A stretch of 64,000 bases of DNA from Arthrobacter sp. M4 (GCF_020251205.1 NZ_JAIWYX010000002.1:186001-250000), one strand, 5' to 3'. Numbered from the stretch's first letter, positions 9,361 through 18,533 are shown. A program made the numbers and translations. Notes: generated by a model not told the origin, from the letters alone.

Positions 9361-9912
9361 ATGCTTTACAGCGGGACAACAGGGTCCGAAACGACCGCCC
9401 AGGCTAGACCGAAGCCCCGGCTTAACGGCGCCCAAATTCGGACGTTATGTGGCGCTGCCGGCCTGGCAGTCGCTGCACTGTCGCTCACAGGCTGTTCGTC
9501 CGCCGTCGACGTGGCACCTGCCCAGGATGCCGCCAATCCAAAATGTGCACCGATGATGGTGGCGCTGCCCGACTCGATTGGCGGCGCCGCCCTCCGTAAG
9601 ACCAACAGCCAGGCCACGGCTGCCTGGGGCGATCCGTCTTTGGTGATCCTGCGTTGCGGAGTCAACGTGCCTGGGCCCACCACAGACCGCTGCGTCACGG
9701 TCAACGGTGTGGACTGGGTCATCAAGGAAGGCTCTCCAGCCTGGACCCTGACCACTTTTGGGCGGGAACCGGCAACAGAGATCCTCATGGACCCGGACAA
9801 GATCAGTTCGGCGACGGTCCTCGCGGAACTGGCGGCCGCGGCGGCCAAAGTACCGGCCAGCAGGAACTGCGTCGGCCAGACAGAACTCCAGAACCTGCCC
9901 ACCGGGCGGTAA
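9361..9912 (+). CDS. DUF3515 family lipoprotein
   Basis: A 183-residue protein with a lipoprotein signal: hydrophobic LCGAAGLAVAALSLTGC ending in the lipobox LTGC (Cys about residue 46). The body matches DUF3515, a family of actinobacterial lipoproteins of unknown role: VALPDSIGGA, TAAWGDPSLVILRCGV and VDWVIKEG, with a conserved cysteine pair. In many actinobacteria it sits next to ddl, as here (convergent, 83 bases apart), but no functional link is proven. The ATG at 9361 follows TAGGCT by 6 bases, so the transcript is probably leaderless. Confidence 0.85.
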   Translation: MLYSGTTGSETTAQARPKPRLNGAQIRTLCGAAGLAVAALSLTGCSSAVDVAPAQDAANPKCAPMMVALPDSIGGAALRKTNSQATAAWGDPSLVILRCGVNVPGPTTDRCVTVNGVDWVIKEGSPAWTLTTFGREPATEILMDPDKISSATVLAELAAAAAKVPASRNCVGQTELQNLPTGR

Positions 9913-9995
9913 CTGGATATAGCGGTAACTGGATGTAGGGTGCCCCGGTAAAACTGAGCAGCCCGGGCACCGTTCAGGCACCCGGGCCATCACAT

Positions 9996-11162
9996 TTAGC
10001 GCAATCCGGTCTTCCGGTTCAGCGCCAACTGGATGAGTTCGTCGATGAGGTCCGGGTAATCCACGCCCGTGGCAGCCCACATCTGCGGGTACATGCTCTT
10101 GGGGGTGAAGCCTGGCATCGTGTTGATCTCGTTGATGATGATGTCGCCCTCGGGCGTGTAGAAGAAGTCCACCCGGCTTAGCCCCTCGGCCCCCACGGCA
10201 TCGAAAGCCTGCGCCGCCAGGTCCCGCACTCGGGCAATCGCCTCGTCCGGGATGTCCGCCGGGCAGCTCAGCGAGGCACCGTCGTCTTCAACGTACTTCG
10301 CGTTGAAGTCGTAGAACTCGTGCGTTCCTGCTGACACGACGATCTCTCCCGGGAGGGATGTCCGGGGTGCGTCGGTGCCGCGCCCTTCGAGCACAGCACA
10401 CTCAATCTCACGGCCAACGATTCCCGCCTCTATGACAAGCTTGAGGTCGTGGCGCCGGGCTTCCTCGATAGCGGCATCGAGTCCATCGAGTGAGTCCACC
10501 TTGGAGATGCCCATTGAAGAACCCGCCCGGGCGGGCTTGACGAACACCGGGTAACCGAGCTTGTCCACACGCTTCCGAACGGCTTCAGGGTCGGTGGCCC
10601 ACTGTCGATCAGTCACAGCGATGTAGGGCCCCACGGCAAGCCCTGCCGATTCGAAAACAACCTTCATGAAGTGCTTGTCCATGCCCACGGCAGATGCCAG
10701 GACACCGGCTCCCACGTATCGCGTATCGGATAATTCGAGGAGTCCCTGAATGGTCCCGTCCTCACCCCACGGACCATGAAGCAATGGAAAAACAACGTCC
10801 ACTGCGCCAAGTTCGTGCGGTACATGGTTGGGTTCGGTCACCACAAGCTGATGCTCTCCGCCGATCTCGGCGAGTGTGACGGTCTTGCCTGACGGTTCTA
10901 CTTCCGGCAGGGAGCCAGCGCTGAGGGACCACTTGCTCGTGTCATCGGATGCCAGCACCCATTGACCGGTCTTGGCAATGCCGATCGGAATGATCTCATA
11001 CCTGCTCCGGTCGATGGCGCCCATGACGCCCGCGGCCGTGACGCAGCTGACGGCGTGTTCACTGGATCGCCCGCCGAAGAGGATGGCGACTCGGGGCTTC
11101 CTGCCAGCGCCCGGATTGGCGTCGGGCGCAGTGGCATCGGGAGTGGAATGGTGGTTGGACAC
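9996..11162 (-). CDS. ddl: D-alanine--D-alanine ligase
   Basis: Ddl makes the D-Ala-D-Ala dipeptide for the peptidoglycan stem. The 388-residue ATP-grasp protein starts with VAILFGGRSSEHAVSC, has HGPWGEDGTIQGLLEL (substrate-binding His-Gly-xx-GED), VFVKPARAGSSMGISKV (ATP-grasp loop) and the metal ligands in INEINTMPGFTPKSMYP. All key blocks are present. The start is GTG at 11162, two bases after the gpsA stop, in the run murA-plsC-gpsA-ddl. The first about 25 residues are Pro/Ala rich and not conserved in the family. Confidence 0.96.
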   Translation of the reverse strand: MSNHHSTPDATAPDANPGAGRKPRVAILFGGRSSEHAVSCVTAAGVMGAIDRSRYEIIPIGIAKTGQWVLASDDTSKWSLSAGSLPEVEPSGKTVTLAEIGGEHQLVVTEPNHVPHELGAVDVVFPLLHGPWGEDGTIQGLLELSDTRYVGAGVLASAVGMDKHFMKVVFESAGLAVGPYIAVTDRQWATDPEAVRKRVDKLGYPVFVKPARAGSSMGISKVDSLDGLDAAIEEARRHDLKLVIEAGIVGREIECAVLEGRGTDAPRTSLPGEIVVSAGTHEFYDFNAKYVEDDGASLSCPADIPDEAIARVRDLAAQAFDAVGAEGLSRVDFFYTPEGDIIINEINTMPGFTPKSMYPQMWAATGVDYPDLIDELIQLALNRKTGLR

Positions 11163-11164
11163 AG

Positions 11165-12217
11165 TCAGTGATCGCCTTCGGATTTCAGTTCACGGGCCAG
11201 CAGCCGCGGGCCCAGTTCATCGACGGAGAGCTTGCCTTCCAGGACAGCAACGACGGCGGCCGTGATGGGCATGTCAACGCCCAGCTTCCCTGCCAGTTCG
11301 TGCACGGCATGTCCGGATTTGATGCCCTCCGCGGTTTGCGTCATGGTGGCCGCGACTTGTTCCAGGGTCAACCCCTGGCCAAGGAGCCGCCCGGCGGTGT
11401 GGTTCCGGGACAGCGGCGAGGAGCACGTGGCCACAAGGTCTCCGAGACCCGCAAGCCCCGCCATTGTGTGCGCCTCGCCCCCCAGGGCCAGGGCTAGTCG
11501 CGACGTTTCCGCCAGCCCGCGGGTGATCACGGATGCTTTGGTATTGTCGCCCATTTGCTTGCCCTCACAAATTCCGACGGCTAGCGCAATGACGTTCTTG
11601 ACGATGCCGCCAATCTCAACCCCAACCACGTCAGTGCTTGTGTACGGGCGAAAGTACGGTGCCGTGCAGCAACGCGCGATCCACTTGGCTGTGTCCTCGT
11701 CGGTACAGGCGACGACGGACGCCGTCGGCTCCTGGCGGGCGATTTCCATCGCGAGGTTCGGCCCGGACACAACGGCAACACGATCCGCCGGGACACCGAG
11801 TTCCTCGGAGATCACCTCGCTCATGCGCGCGTCGGTGCTGAGTTCCAGGCCCTTCATCAGGGACACGACGACGGCGTTCGGGCTGAGCAGCGACTTCCAC
11901 TTACGCAGTTGGAGACGGAGCGACTGGGCGGGGACGGCAAGGACGACGAGCTCCGCACCTGAGAGGACGGCTGCGACGTCGGTGGATGCCGTAATACGTG
12001 CCGGAAGCGGGATTTCCTTGAGGTACTGCTCGTTCCTATGTACTGCGTTGATCTGTTCGACGACTTCATCGCGCCGGCCCCACAAGCGAATACCTCGTTC
12101 GGTTCCAGCGGCCTGGGCGGCGTCGGCGAGGATCTTGGCGAACGTCGTGCCCCAAGACCCTGCACCAAGAATGGCTACCACAGACGGCAGGGTGCGCTCG
12201 GCCGCTTGCTGGCTCAT
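11165..12217 (-). CDS. gpsA: Glycerol-3-phosphate dehydrogenase [NAD(P)+]
   Basis: GpsA reduces dihydroxyacetone phosphate to sn-glycerol-3-phosphate, the phospholipid backbone. The 350-residue protein has the dinucleotide fold VAILGAGSWGTTFAKIL, the GPNLAMEI block, GGIVKNVIALAVGICEG with the catalytic Lys, and GLGDLVATCSSPLSRN near the end. I placed the start at ATG 12217 because it forms an ATGA overlap with the plsC stop and gives the normal N-terminus; the open frame extends 30 codons further without family similarity. Acyltransferase PlsC upstream uses acylated derivatives of its product. Confidence 0.96.
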   Translation of the reverse strand: MSQQAAERTLPSVVAILGAGSWGTTFAKILADAAQAAGTERGIRLWGRRDEVVEQINAVHRNEQYLKEIPLPARITASTDVAAVLSGAELVVLAVPAQSLRLQLRKWKSLLSPNAVVVSLMKGLELSTDARMSEVISEELGVPADRVAVVSGPNLAMEIARQEPTASVVACTDEDTAKWIARCCTAPYFRPYTSTDVVGVEIGGIVKNVIALAVGICEGKQMGDNTKASVITRGLAETSRLALALGGEAHTMAGLAGLGDLVATCSSPLSRNHTAGRLLGQGLTLEQVAATMTQTAEGIKSGHAVHELAGKLGVDMPITAAVVAVLEGKLSVDELGPRLLARELKSEGDH

Positions 12218-12990
12218 TTGCTGCCTGCCCCACTGTCCGCAGAAGGGCTGCCGCCGCGTTCGTGGAACCGACCGTGCTTGGACTGGCTGTGGGCCGATGG
12301 ATCCCACCGCATTGCGGGAGGTTCCTGTCCCCGCAGCGTGGCCAGCAATTCGGTGATGGCTTCCATGATCTTGTCGGTGGCTTCAGCCAGGGTTGTCCGG
12401 TCCAGTGGACGGTTAGCGAAGCTGCTCAGGTCCACCGGATCACCCACCAGGATGCGCGAAGTCTTTCGCGGAAACAGGTAGAAGCGTTTGGCGTAGCGTG
12501 GAAACACTTCGTGGGCACCCCAGTGCGCCATGGGAATCACGGGCGCCCCCGTCTGCAGCGCCAAACGGGCGGCGCCGGTGTGTCCCTTCATTGGCCAGAG
12601 ATCCGGGTCCCGAGTCAGCGTGCCTTCCGGATAGATGATGATGGCACCTCCCGCGTCCACCACCTCCTGCGCCACTTCGAGCGAGCGGTTGGCTCCCGCC
12701 GTCGAACGCTCAACCGGGATCTGGCGGGTGGCGCGCAGCACTGCGCCGATCACTGGCACTTTGAAGAGGCCTGATTTGGCGAGGAAGTGCGGCGGCCGCT
12801 TCATGTTGTAGAGCATGTGCCCCACCACAAGCGGATCGATTTCGGTGCAGTGGTTTGGAGCCGCGATGAAGCCGCCAGCCGGCAGCTTCTCCGTCCCCTC
12901 CCACTTCTTGGCCATCAGCAGGTTAAGCAGGGGACGCGCAATCCCGGCCAGGATCACGAACGTGGCGCGGCTCTTGGCCGATTCCTTCAA
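12214..12990 (-). CDS. plsC: 1-acyl-sn-glycerol-3-phosphate acyltransferase family protein (PlsC-like)
   Basis: A 258-residue membrane-associated acyltransferase. The catalytic motif NHCTEID (H-x4-D) is at about residues 47-53, the glycerophosphate-binding region follows as ATRQIPVER, and YPEGTLTRDPDLWPMKGHTG is the EGT block. These define the PlsC/AGPAT family, which transfers acyl groups to lysophosphatidate. The C-terminal 30 residues are low complexity. Start is TTG at 12990, preceded by GGGGGATAAC; its stop overlaps the gpsA start, so the two phospholipid genes are coupled. Confidence 0.92.
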   Translation of the reverse strand: MKESAKSRATFVILAGIARPLLNLLMAKKWEGTEKLPAGGFIAAPNHCTEIDPLVVGHMLYNMKRPPHFLAKSGLFKVPVIGAVLRATRQIPVERSTAGANRSLEVAQEVVDAGGAIIIYPEGTLTRDPDLWPMKGHTGAARLALQTGAPVIPMAHWGAHEVFPRYAKRFYLFPRKTSRILVGDPVDLSSFANRPLDRTTLAEATDKIMEAITELLATLRGQEPPAMRWDPSAHSQSKHGRFHERGGSPSADSGAGSK

Positions 12991-13002
12991 GTTATCCCCC
13001 GT

Positions 13003-14328
13003 TTATTTCTCTGCGGCGATATCGAAGTCGGCACCGAGCCCGGCCAGCTTCTCGGTGAATCGCTCGTAGCCGCGATTGATGATATCGATGCCCGTGACCT
13101 TCGACGTACCGGTGGCAGCGAGGGCAGCGATGAGGTGGCTGAAGCCGCCGCGAAGGTCGGGGATGTCGATGTCGGTGCCCTTCAAGGGCGTGGGTCCGGA
13201 GATTACCGCCGAGTGCAGGAAGTTTCGCTGGCCAAAGCGGCAGGGCACGCTGCCCAGGCATTCGCGGTGCAGCTGGATGTTGGCGCCCATCCGGCTCAGG
13301 GCCTCCGTGAAGCCAAAGCGGTTTTCGTACACGGTCTCGTGCACGATCGACACGCCCTCGGCCTGGGTCAGGGCGACCACCAGGGGTTGCTGCCAGTCCG
13401 TCATGAAGCCAGGGTGGACGTCCGTCTCCAGGACCAACGGGGTCAGCTTGCCGCCGGGGTGGTAGAAGCGAATTCCGTCGTCGCCTATGTCCATGCCGCC
13501 GCCCACCTTGCGGTAGGTGTTGAGGAAGGTCATCATGTCCCTCTGAGAGGCGCCTTCGACGAAAATGTCGCCGCGCGTTACGAGCGCAGCCGAGGCCCAT
13601 GAAGCGGATTCGTTGCGGTCCGGGAGTGCACGGTGGTTGTAGCCGCCAAGGTCCTTGACGCCTTCAATGCGAATGGTGCGGTCCGTCTGGACGCTGATGA
13701 TGGCGCCCATTTTCTGCAGGACTGCGATGAGGTCGATCACCTCGGGCTCTGTGGCGGCGCCTTTGAGTTCCGTGATGCCTTCCGCGCGCGTGGCGCTCAG
13801 GAGGACCTGCTCCGTGGCGCCTACGGACGGGTAGGGCAAGGAAATCTTGGCACCCTGAAGGCCCCGGGGTGCGGAGATGTGGATTCCGCCCGGGCGCTTT
13901 TCGACGACGGCACCGAACTGGCGCAGCACGTTCAGGTGATAGTCAATCGGCCTGTCGCCGATTTTGCAGCCACCGAGGTCCGGAATGAAGGCCTCGCCGA
14001 TCGCGTGGATTAGCGGCCCGCAGAAAAGGATCGGAATGCGCGAGTCGCCGGCATGAGCGTCAATCGCCGTGCTGGGAGCCGTTTTTGCGTCCTTCGGGTC
14101 GAGCGTCATGTCACCCGTGGCGGGGTCCTTCTGGACCGTCACACCGTGCAGTTGCAGCAGGCTGGTGACAACTTCCACGTCCTTGATTTCCGGGACGCTG
14201 CGGAGCACCGAGGGTTCATTGCCGAGCAGGGCTGCCACCATCGCCTTGGGGACCAGGTTCTTGGCTCCGCGGACGGAAACCCGCCCTGTCAGCGGAACGC
14301 CTCCACGAATTGTCAGGACACTACTCAT
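13003..14328 (-). CDS. murA: UDP-N-acetylglucosamine 1-carboxyvinyltransferase MurA
   Basis: MurA transfers enolpyruvate to UDP-GlcNAc, the first committed step of peptidoglycan synthesis. The 441-residue protein has the conserved RGAKNLVPKAMVAALL (Lys/Asn for substrate binding), and the active-site loop GGCKIGDRPIDYH with the cysteine that fosfomycin alkylates (mycobacteria have Asp here). The repeated inside-out alpha/beta barrel spans the full length, ending with a GYERFTEKLAGLGADF block typical of the family. The ATG at 14328 heads the murA-plsC-gpsA-ddl run; plsC starts 12 bases after its stop. Confidence 0.97.
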   Translation of the reverse strand: MSSVLTIRGGVPLTGRVSVRGAKNLVPKAMVAALLGNEPSVLRSVPEIKDVEVVTSLLQLHGVTVQKDPATGDMTLDPKDAKTAPSTAIDAHAGDSRIPILFCGPLIHAIGEAFIPDLGGCKIGDRPIDYHLNVLRQFGAVVEKRPGGIHISAPRGLQGAKISLPYPSVGATEQVLLSATRAEGITELKGAATEPEVIDLIAVLQKMGAIISVQTDRTIRIEGVKDLGGYNHRALPDRNESASWASAALVTRGDIFVEGASQRDMMTFLNTYRKVGGGMDIGDDGIRFYHPGGKLTPLVLETDVHPGFMTDWQQPLVVALTQAEGVSIVHETVYENRFGFTEALSRMGANIQLHRECLGSVPCRFGQRNFLHSAVISGPTPLKGTDIDIPDLRGGFSHLIAALAATGTSKVTGIDIINRGYERFTEKLAGLGADFDIAAEK

Positions 14329-14411
14329 CTATACCGATTTCCTCACGACTTTTAGCCCCCCAAACTTTCAAAGGCTCCAGCTAAGCATAAAAGCTGGCGT
14401 TACCGAACCGA

Positions 14412-14455
14412 AATGCGGCGCGCGCCGTACACTCAGGCACGGTGCACGCCGCATT
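14412..14455 (-). terminator. Long hairpin downstream of leuD
   Basis: Arms AATGCGGCG...CCGT and ACGG...CGCCGCATT enclose a 10-base loop, with a four-base mismatched patch inside the stem. It lies 23 bases past the leuD stop and before murA. There is no clear T run, so this is a plausible but weak terminator. Confidence 0.45.
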
Positions 14456-14477
14456 ATCGGGGCAGTGTGAAGAAAGA

Positions 14478-15077
14478 TTAGCTGCGGGCGGGCAGCGTCT
14501 TTGGTTTGAAAGACGGGCGCGTCGCCTCGTAAGCCGAAATTGCATCCTCGTGCTGGAGGGTCAATCCGATGTCGTCGAGGCCCTCCAGGAGGCGCCAGCG
14601 GGTGTAATCATCAATGTCGAACGTGGCCACGACGTTACCGCATTCGACCGTCTTGGAGACGAGGTCAACCTTAACCTCGGTACCCGGCGCATTTTCGAGG
14701 ACCTTCCAGATGAGCTCGATGTCATCTTGCGCCACAACCGCGGCAAGGAGGCCCTGCTTGCCTGAATTTCCCCGGAAAATGTCGGCGAAGCGGGAAGACA
14801 GGACCACCTTGAAGCCGTAGTCCTTCAACGCCCAGACGGCATGTTCACGGGAAGATCCGGTGCCGAAATCGGGGCCTGCGACCAACACGGAACCCTCCGT
14901 GAATGGCGCTTGGTTCAGGATGAAGCCAGGATCCTTGCGCCACGCTGAGAACAAGGCATCCTCGAAGCCGGTGCGGGTGATCCGCTTGAGGTAGACGGCG
15001 GGGATGATCTGGTCCGTGTCGACGTTGCTCTGGCGCAACGGTACGCCGATGCCTGTGTGGGTGGTGAACTTTTCCAT
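14478..15077 (-). CDS. leuD: 3-isopropylmalate dehydratase small subunit LeuD
   Basis: LeuD pairs with LeuC to isomerise 2-isopropylmalate to 3-isopropylmalate in leucine synthesis. The 199-residue protein has the swivel-domain features [14 protein letters not shown] (residues about 18-31), [21 protein letters not shown] (the GSSREH substrate loop), and [19 protein letters not shown] C-terminus. I chose ATG 15077, with GGAGC upstream and 10 bases after the leuC stop; the frame extends 34 codons upstream inside leuC but lacks family similarity there. Confidence 0.97.
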   Translation of the reverse strand: MEKFTTHTGIGVPLRQSNVDTDQIIPAVYLKRITRTGFEDALFSAWRKDPGFILNQAPFTEGSVLVAGPDFGTGSSREHAVWALKDYGFKVVLSSRFADIFRGNSGKQGLLAAVVAQDDIELIWKVLENAPGTEVKVDLVSKTVECGNVVATFDIDDYTRWRLLEGLDDIGLTLQHEDAISAYEATRPSFKPKTLPARS

Positions 15078-15087
15078 GTGCGTGCTC

Positions 15088-16536
15088 CTAGGCGGCGTCG
15101 GTGGAGAAGGCAGGGACGGTCGGCTCAAGGTCCGACGGCGAGCTGAGCGTTCCGCGCACTGCGGTTGCTGCTGCGACAACCGGAGAGACGAGGTGCGTTC
15201 GGCCGCCCTTACCCTGCCGACCTTCGAAGTTGCGGTTGGACGTGGAAGCGCACCGCTCCCCCGGCTGAAGCTGGTCCGGGTTCATGCCGAGGCACATAGA
15301 GCACCCGGCGAAGCGCCATTCCGCACCGAAGTCCTTGAAAACCCTGTCCAGGCCCTCGGCTTCGGCCTCCAGGCGTACCCGTGCAGACCCGGGAACTACG
15401 AGCATGCGCACGTTCTGCGCCTTCTGGCGGCCTCGGACGACGTCGGCAGCCGCGCGCAGGTCCTCGATGCGGGAGTTGGTGCAGGACCCCAGGAAGACGG
15501 TGTCCACCTCGATGTCCTTCATTGGGGTACCCGCTTCGAGGCCCATGTACTGGAGGGCGCGTTCCGCCGCGAGTTTGGCGTTCTCGTCGCCGAAGTCCTC
15601 CGGGGACGGCACCTTGTCAGAGAGCGACACGCCTTGGCCGGGGTTGGTGCCCCAGGTGACAAAGGGTTCCAATGAGTCGGCATCCAGGAACACTTCCGCG
15701 TCGAAGACCGCGTCCTCGTCCGTGTGCAGGGTGTTCCAGTAGTCGACGGCGGCATCCCAGTCCGCGCCTTCCGGCGCGTGGGGGCGGCCCTTCATGTACG
15801 CGTATGTGGTTTCATCCGGGGCCACCATGCCGGCACGGGCACCGGCCTCGATGGACATGTTGCAGATGGTCATGCGCGCTTCCATGGACAGGGCGCGAAT
15901 TGCGGAGCCGCGGTATTCCAGGACGTATCCCTGGCCGCCGCCGGTGCCAATCTTGGCGATAACAGCCAGGATGATGTCCTTTGCAGTCACACCCGGGCGG
16001 AGGGTTCCCTCGACATTGATGGCCATAGTCTTGAACGGCTTCAGCGACAACGTCTGCGTTGCCATGACGTGTTCCACTTCGGAGGTGCCAATTCCCATGG
16101 CCAGCGCGCCGAATGCGCCGTGCGTCGAAGTGTGCGAGTCGCCACACACGACGGTCATGCCCGGCTGGGTCAGGCCCAGCTGCGGACCGACCACGTGGAC
16201 AATGCCCTGCTCGGCATCGCCCAGCGGGTGCAGCCGGACTCCAAATTCCTTGCAGTTGGCCCGGAGGGTTTCAATCTGCGTGCGGCTCGTCAGGTCGGCA
16301 ATCGGCTTGTCGATGTCGAGCGTGGGCGTGTTGTGATCCTCCGTCGCGATGGTGAGATCCGGACGGCGCAGCTTTCGCCCAGCCAGGCGAAGGCCTTCAA
16401 AGGCCTGGGGCGACGTCACCTCATGGACAAGGTGAAGGTCGATGAACAGCAGATCGGGCTGGGCATTGGCTCCTTCGCCTTCACCCTTGCGCACGACGTG
16501 TGCATCCCAGACTTTTTCGGCCAGTGTGTTGCCCAC
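15088..16536 (-). CDS. leuC: 3-isopropylmalate dehydratase large subunit LeuC
   Basis: The aconitase-family subunit that carries the [4Fe-4S] cluster and, with LeuD, converts 2- to 3-isopropylmalate. The 482-residue protein has [18 protein letters not shown], the cluster cysteine in FLGSCTNSR (about residue 362) and the pair [10 protein letters not shown] near residues 424-427. Start is GTG 16536 with GGGAG eight bases upstream. A TAGAGT box at 16561-16566 (read on the minus strand) is a likely -10. The IclR-type operator at 16619-16633 lies upstream of that promoter, a position that suits activation by the divergent regulator. Confidence 0.97.
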   Translation of the reverse strand: MGNTLAEKVWDAHVVRKGEGEGANAQPDLLFIDLHLVHEVTSPQAFEGLRLAGRKLRRPDLTIATEDHNTPTLDIDKPIADLTSRTQIETLRANCKEFGVRLHPLGDAEQGIVHVVGPQLGLTQPGMTVVCGDSHTSTHGAFGALAMGIGTSEVEHVMATQTLSLKPFKTMAINVEGTLRPGVTAKDIILAVIAKIGTGGGQGYVLEYRGSAIRALSMEARMTICNMSIEAGARAGMVAPDETTYAYMKGRPHAPEGADWDAAVDYWNTLHTDEDAVFDAEVFLDADSLEPFVTWGTNPGQGVSLSDKVPSPEDFGDENAKLAAERALQYMGLEAGTPMKDIEVDTVFLGSCTNSRIEDLRAAADVVRGRQKAQNVRMLVVPGSARVRLEAEAEGLDRVFKDFGAEWRFAGCSMCLGMNPDQLQPGERCASTSNRNFEGRQGKGGRTHLVSPVVAAATAVRGTLSSPSDLEPTVPAFSTDAA

Positions 16537-16613
16537 GGCCTGCTCCCTTCACTGCGGTGAACTCTACTCCCCCACTGAATCAGCAGGGGCTTCGGATGCG
16601 CCAGTAAACGAAC

Positions 16614-16642
16614 TTGCATCTCAGATATTGAGACGGCAATAT
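16614..16642 (+). promoter_or_regulatory. iclR promoter with embedded IclR-type operator between iclR and leuC
   Basis: TTGCAT (16614-16619), 17 bases, CAATAT (16637-16642), then 6 bases to the iclR ATG at 16649: this fits a leaderless promoter. The perfect palindrome TCTCAGATATTGAGA (16619-16633) fills the spacer, so a bound regulator would block its own gene. The same palindrome with one base changed lies upstream of ilvD at 40371-40385. The promoter hexamers are weak and inferred; the palindrome is directly visible. Confidence 0.7.
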
Positions 16643-16648
16643 CATTAC

Positions 16649-17368
16649 ATGGACAATTCTAGTGGAGTCGGTGTCATTGATAAAGCAGCCCAGGTGCTCG
16701 ATGCCCTGGAAGCCGGGCCCACCACGCTCGCCCAGCTGGTAGCCGCAACAGGTCTCGCCCGGCCCACTGTGCACCGCCTGGCACTCGCCCTTGTCCATCA
16801 CAGGCTGGTCAGCCGGGATATCCAGGGCCGGTTCGTGCTGGGTAGCCGACTGGTCGAACTGGCTTCGGCCGCAGGCGAAGACCGCTTGATCGCATCCGCA
16901 GGGCCGGTTCTGATACAGCTGCGCGACGCCACCGGGGAAAGCGCCCAGATCTTCCGCCGCCAGGGCGACTGGCGTGTGTGCGTGGCTTCTGCGGAACGCC
17001 CCATCGGGCTCCGCGACACCATTCCGGTGGGTACGCAGTTGTCCATGAAGGCCGGTTCCGCGGCACAGGTCCTGCTGGCTTGGGAAGACCACGACCGGCT
17101 GCTCGAGGGACTTCAGAATGCCCGCTTTACGCCCACCGTGCTGGCTGGAGTGCGGCGCCGGGGATGGGGCCAAAGCCTGGGTGAACGCGAACCCGGCGTT
17201 GCCTCCGTTTCCGCACCTGTCCGCGGGCCGTCCGGACGTGTCATCGCGGCTGTTTCCATCTCCGGACCTATCGAGCGGCTCACTCGCCAGCCGGGTCGCC
17301 TGCACGCCGAAGTTGTGTGCAACGCAGCCCGCATGCTGACCGAGGCCCTGCGCAAAAACAACGACTGA
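16649..17368 (+). CDS. IclR family regulator of leucine/branched-chain synthesis (NdgR/LtbR type)
   Basis: A 239-residue IclR-family protein: N-terminal winged helix (VIDKAAQVLDALEAGPTTLAQLV to GLARPTVHRLALALVHH, residues about 8-50) and C-terminal ligand domain with SAGPVLIQLRD, IGLRDTIPVG, MKAGSAAQVLLAW and SVSAPVRGPSGRVIAAVSISGP. Divergent orientation to leuCD is the hallmark of NdgR in Streptomyces and LtbR in Corynebacterium, which control leucine genes. I start at ATG 16649: upstream codons run into leuC, and the helix-turn-helix begins at once. It probably binds the palindromes at 16619 and 40371; the orthology is inferred from context and domain. Confidence 0.88.
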   Translation: MDNSSGVGVIDKAAQVLDALEAGPTTLAQLVAATGLARPTVHRLALALVHHRLVSRDIQGRFVLGSRLVELASAAGEDRLIASAGPVLIQLRDATGESAQIFRRQGDWRVCVASAERPIGLRDTIPVGTQLSMKAGSAAQVLLAWEDHDRLLEGLQNARFTPTVLAGVRRRGWGQSLGEREPGVASVSAPVRGPSGRVIAAVSISGPIERLTRQPGRLHAEVVCNAARMLTEALRKNND

Positions 17369-17383
17369 AGGCTTCTTCACAAG

Positions 17384-17591
17384 AGCGCCAGCCGTGGGGC
17401 GGCGTCGCCTATTGGCGGCACCGCTACGCACCAACTGAGCGGTAGGGAAGCGGACGAGTGGCCCTGTGCAGGGTTGGCCCGGCGCTGTTTCACACAGCGC
17501 CAGCCGTGGAGCGGCGTCGCCTATTGGCGGCACCGCTGCTCACGAACTGAGCTTAGGCAAACTGACGGGTGGCCCTGTGTAGGGTTGCCCC
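17384..17591 (+). repeat. Direct duplication, period 112 bp, upstream of the DUF1697 gene
   Basis: Two copies (17384-17480 and 17496-17591) share AGCGCCAGCCGTGG, GGCGTCGCCTATTGGCGGCA, CCGCT, an ACTGAGC stretch and a GGCCCTGTG-AGGGTTG end, with scattered differences. The second copy ends at the ATG of the DUF1697 gene and contains TAGGGT (17580-17585) 6 bases before it; the first copy has CAGGGT at the matching place. It looks like a duplicated promoter region. Confidence 0.85.
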
Positions 17592-18134
17592 ATGAACAGC
17601 TATGCGGTATTCCTGCGCGGCATTAACATCGGCGGCGTCACAATCAAAATGGCGGATCTTCGGAAAGCCCTCAGCGAAGGACCCTTCAGCAAGGTGAAGA
17701 CACTTCTGGCCAGCGGAAACGTTGTCCTGGCCTCCGAACTTGATTCGCAGGCGGTCAAGGCAGCCGTCGAGGCGAAGCTCCGGGAATCATTCGGGTACGA
17801 CGCCTGGGTTGTGGTGCTGGAAGCGGAACGGGTTGCCGAGCTCGTGGAGGCCTGCCCCTTCCCTGCCGACGACAAGTCGACTCACAGCTACGTCACCCTC
17901 GCCTCGGACGCCGCAATGCTGGATGAACTGAGCAAGGCTGCGGAAGGCATGGACGGCGTACGGTTGCTCAGGCTGGGGTCCGAGGCCATTGCATGGCTGG
18001 CGCCCGCTGGTGGCACACTCGAGAGCCCCTTCAGCAAGCTCTCGTCGAAACCTCGATACAAATCCACCACCACAACGCGAAACCTGCGGACCCTCATCAA
18101 AGTCCGCGACGCGGCGGCGGTCCTGCAGAAATAG
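17592..18134 (+). CDS. DUF1697 domain protein
   Basis: A 180-residue cytosolic protein that matches DUF1697 from end to end: MNSYAVFLRGINIGGVTIKM at the N-terminus, LLASGNVVLASE, and WVVVLEAERVAELVEACPF. The family is widespread in bacteria and has no assigned reaction. The ATG at 17592 directly follows a duplicated upstream element and lacks a ribosome site, so translation is probably leaderless. A strong bidirectional terminator follows 23 bases after its stop and separates it from the tRNA genes. Confidence 0.88.
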   Translation: MNSYAVFLRGINIGGVTIKMADLRKALSEGPFSKVKTLLASGNVVLASELDSQAVKAAVEAKLRESFGYDAWVVVLEAERVAELVEACPFPADDKSTHSYVTLASDAAMLDELSKAAEGMDGVRLLRLGSEAIAWLAPAGGTLESPFSKLSSKPRYKSTTTTRNLRTLIKVRDAAAVLQK

Positions 18135-18151
18135 CCCCGCCCGGGAGTACG

Positions 18152-18190
18152 AAAAAATCCCCCGGAACTTTGGTAGTTCCGGGGGATTTA
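18152..18190. terminator. Bidirectional intrinsic terminator between DUF1697 and tRNA-Glu
   Basis: Perfect 13-bp stem ATCCCCCGGAACT / AGTTCCGGGGGAT with loop TTGGT. On the minus strand it is followed by six T, ending the tRNA-Gln/tRNA-Glu transcript; on the plus strand TTTAATT follows for the DUF1697 gene. Confidence 0.92.
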
Positions 18191-18194
18191 ATTG

Positions 18195-18267
18195 TGACCC
18201 CAGCGGGATTCGAACCCGCGTTACCGCCGTGAGAGGGCGGCGTACTAGGCCGCTATACGATGGGGCC
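18195..18267 (-). tRNA. tRNA-Glu (CTC anticodon)
   Basis: A 73-base cloverleaf on the minus strand. Acceptor GGCCCCA pairs with TGGGGTC (one G-T), discriminator A; the anticodon stem CCGCC/GGCGG encloses CTCTCAC, so the anticodon is CTC. The T arm has GTTCGAATC. CCA is not encoded. It lies 130 bases from tRNA-Gln in one transcription unit, and about 1.1 kb from gltX, which charges it. Confidence 0.97.
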
Positions 18268-18397
18268 TTGCACTTTTGTTATTTCCGTTTCCGGAAATCA
18301 AGCTCAATGAGTATTTCACACATTTCGCTTTGTTCCAAATCAGCCTCAACCGATTTGATTCTCCGATTTCCCGCGAATTCTCGCGGTTTTGTCAGAG

Positions 18398-18469
18398 CTG
18401 GGATACCAGGACTCGAACCTAGAATGACGGTACCAGAAACCGTAGTGTTGCCAATTACACCATATCCCA
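18398..18469 (-). tRNA. tRNA-Gln (CTG anticodon)
   Basis: A 72-base cloverleaf on the minus strand. Acceptor TGGGATA pairs with TATCCCA, discriminator G, as usual for tRNA-Gln. The anticodon stem ACGGT/ACCGT encloses TTCTGGT, giving anticodon CTG. In organisms lacking glutaminyl-tRNA synthetase it would be charged by GltX and amidated; that is general knowledge and not shown here. Confidence 0.96.
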
Positions 18470-18533
18470 TTGGCGCTTTCAGTACTGCTCGGCTGGCCTT
18501 CTCAGCCCTCCGTGCCCCTCAGCACGAGTAATT

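Noticed and set aside
18195..18469. tRNA genes as phage or element attachment sites
   Set aside because: No integrase gene, no duplicated tRNA 3' end and no change in gene content near any of the four tRNA genes.
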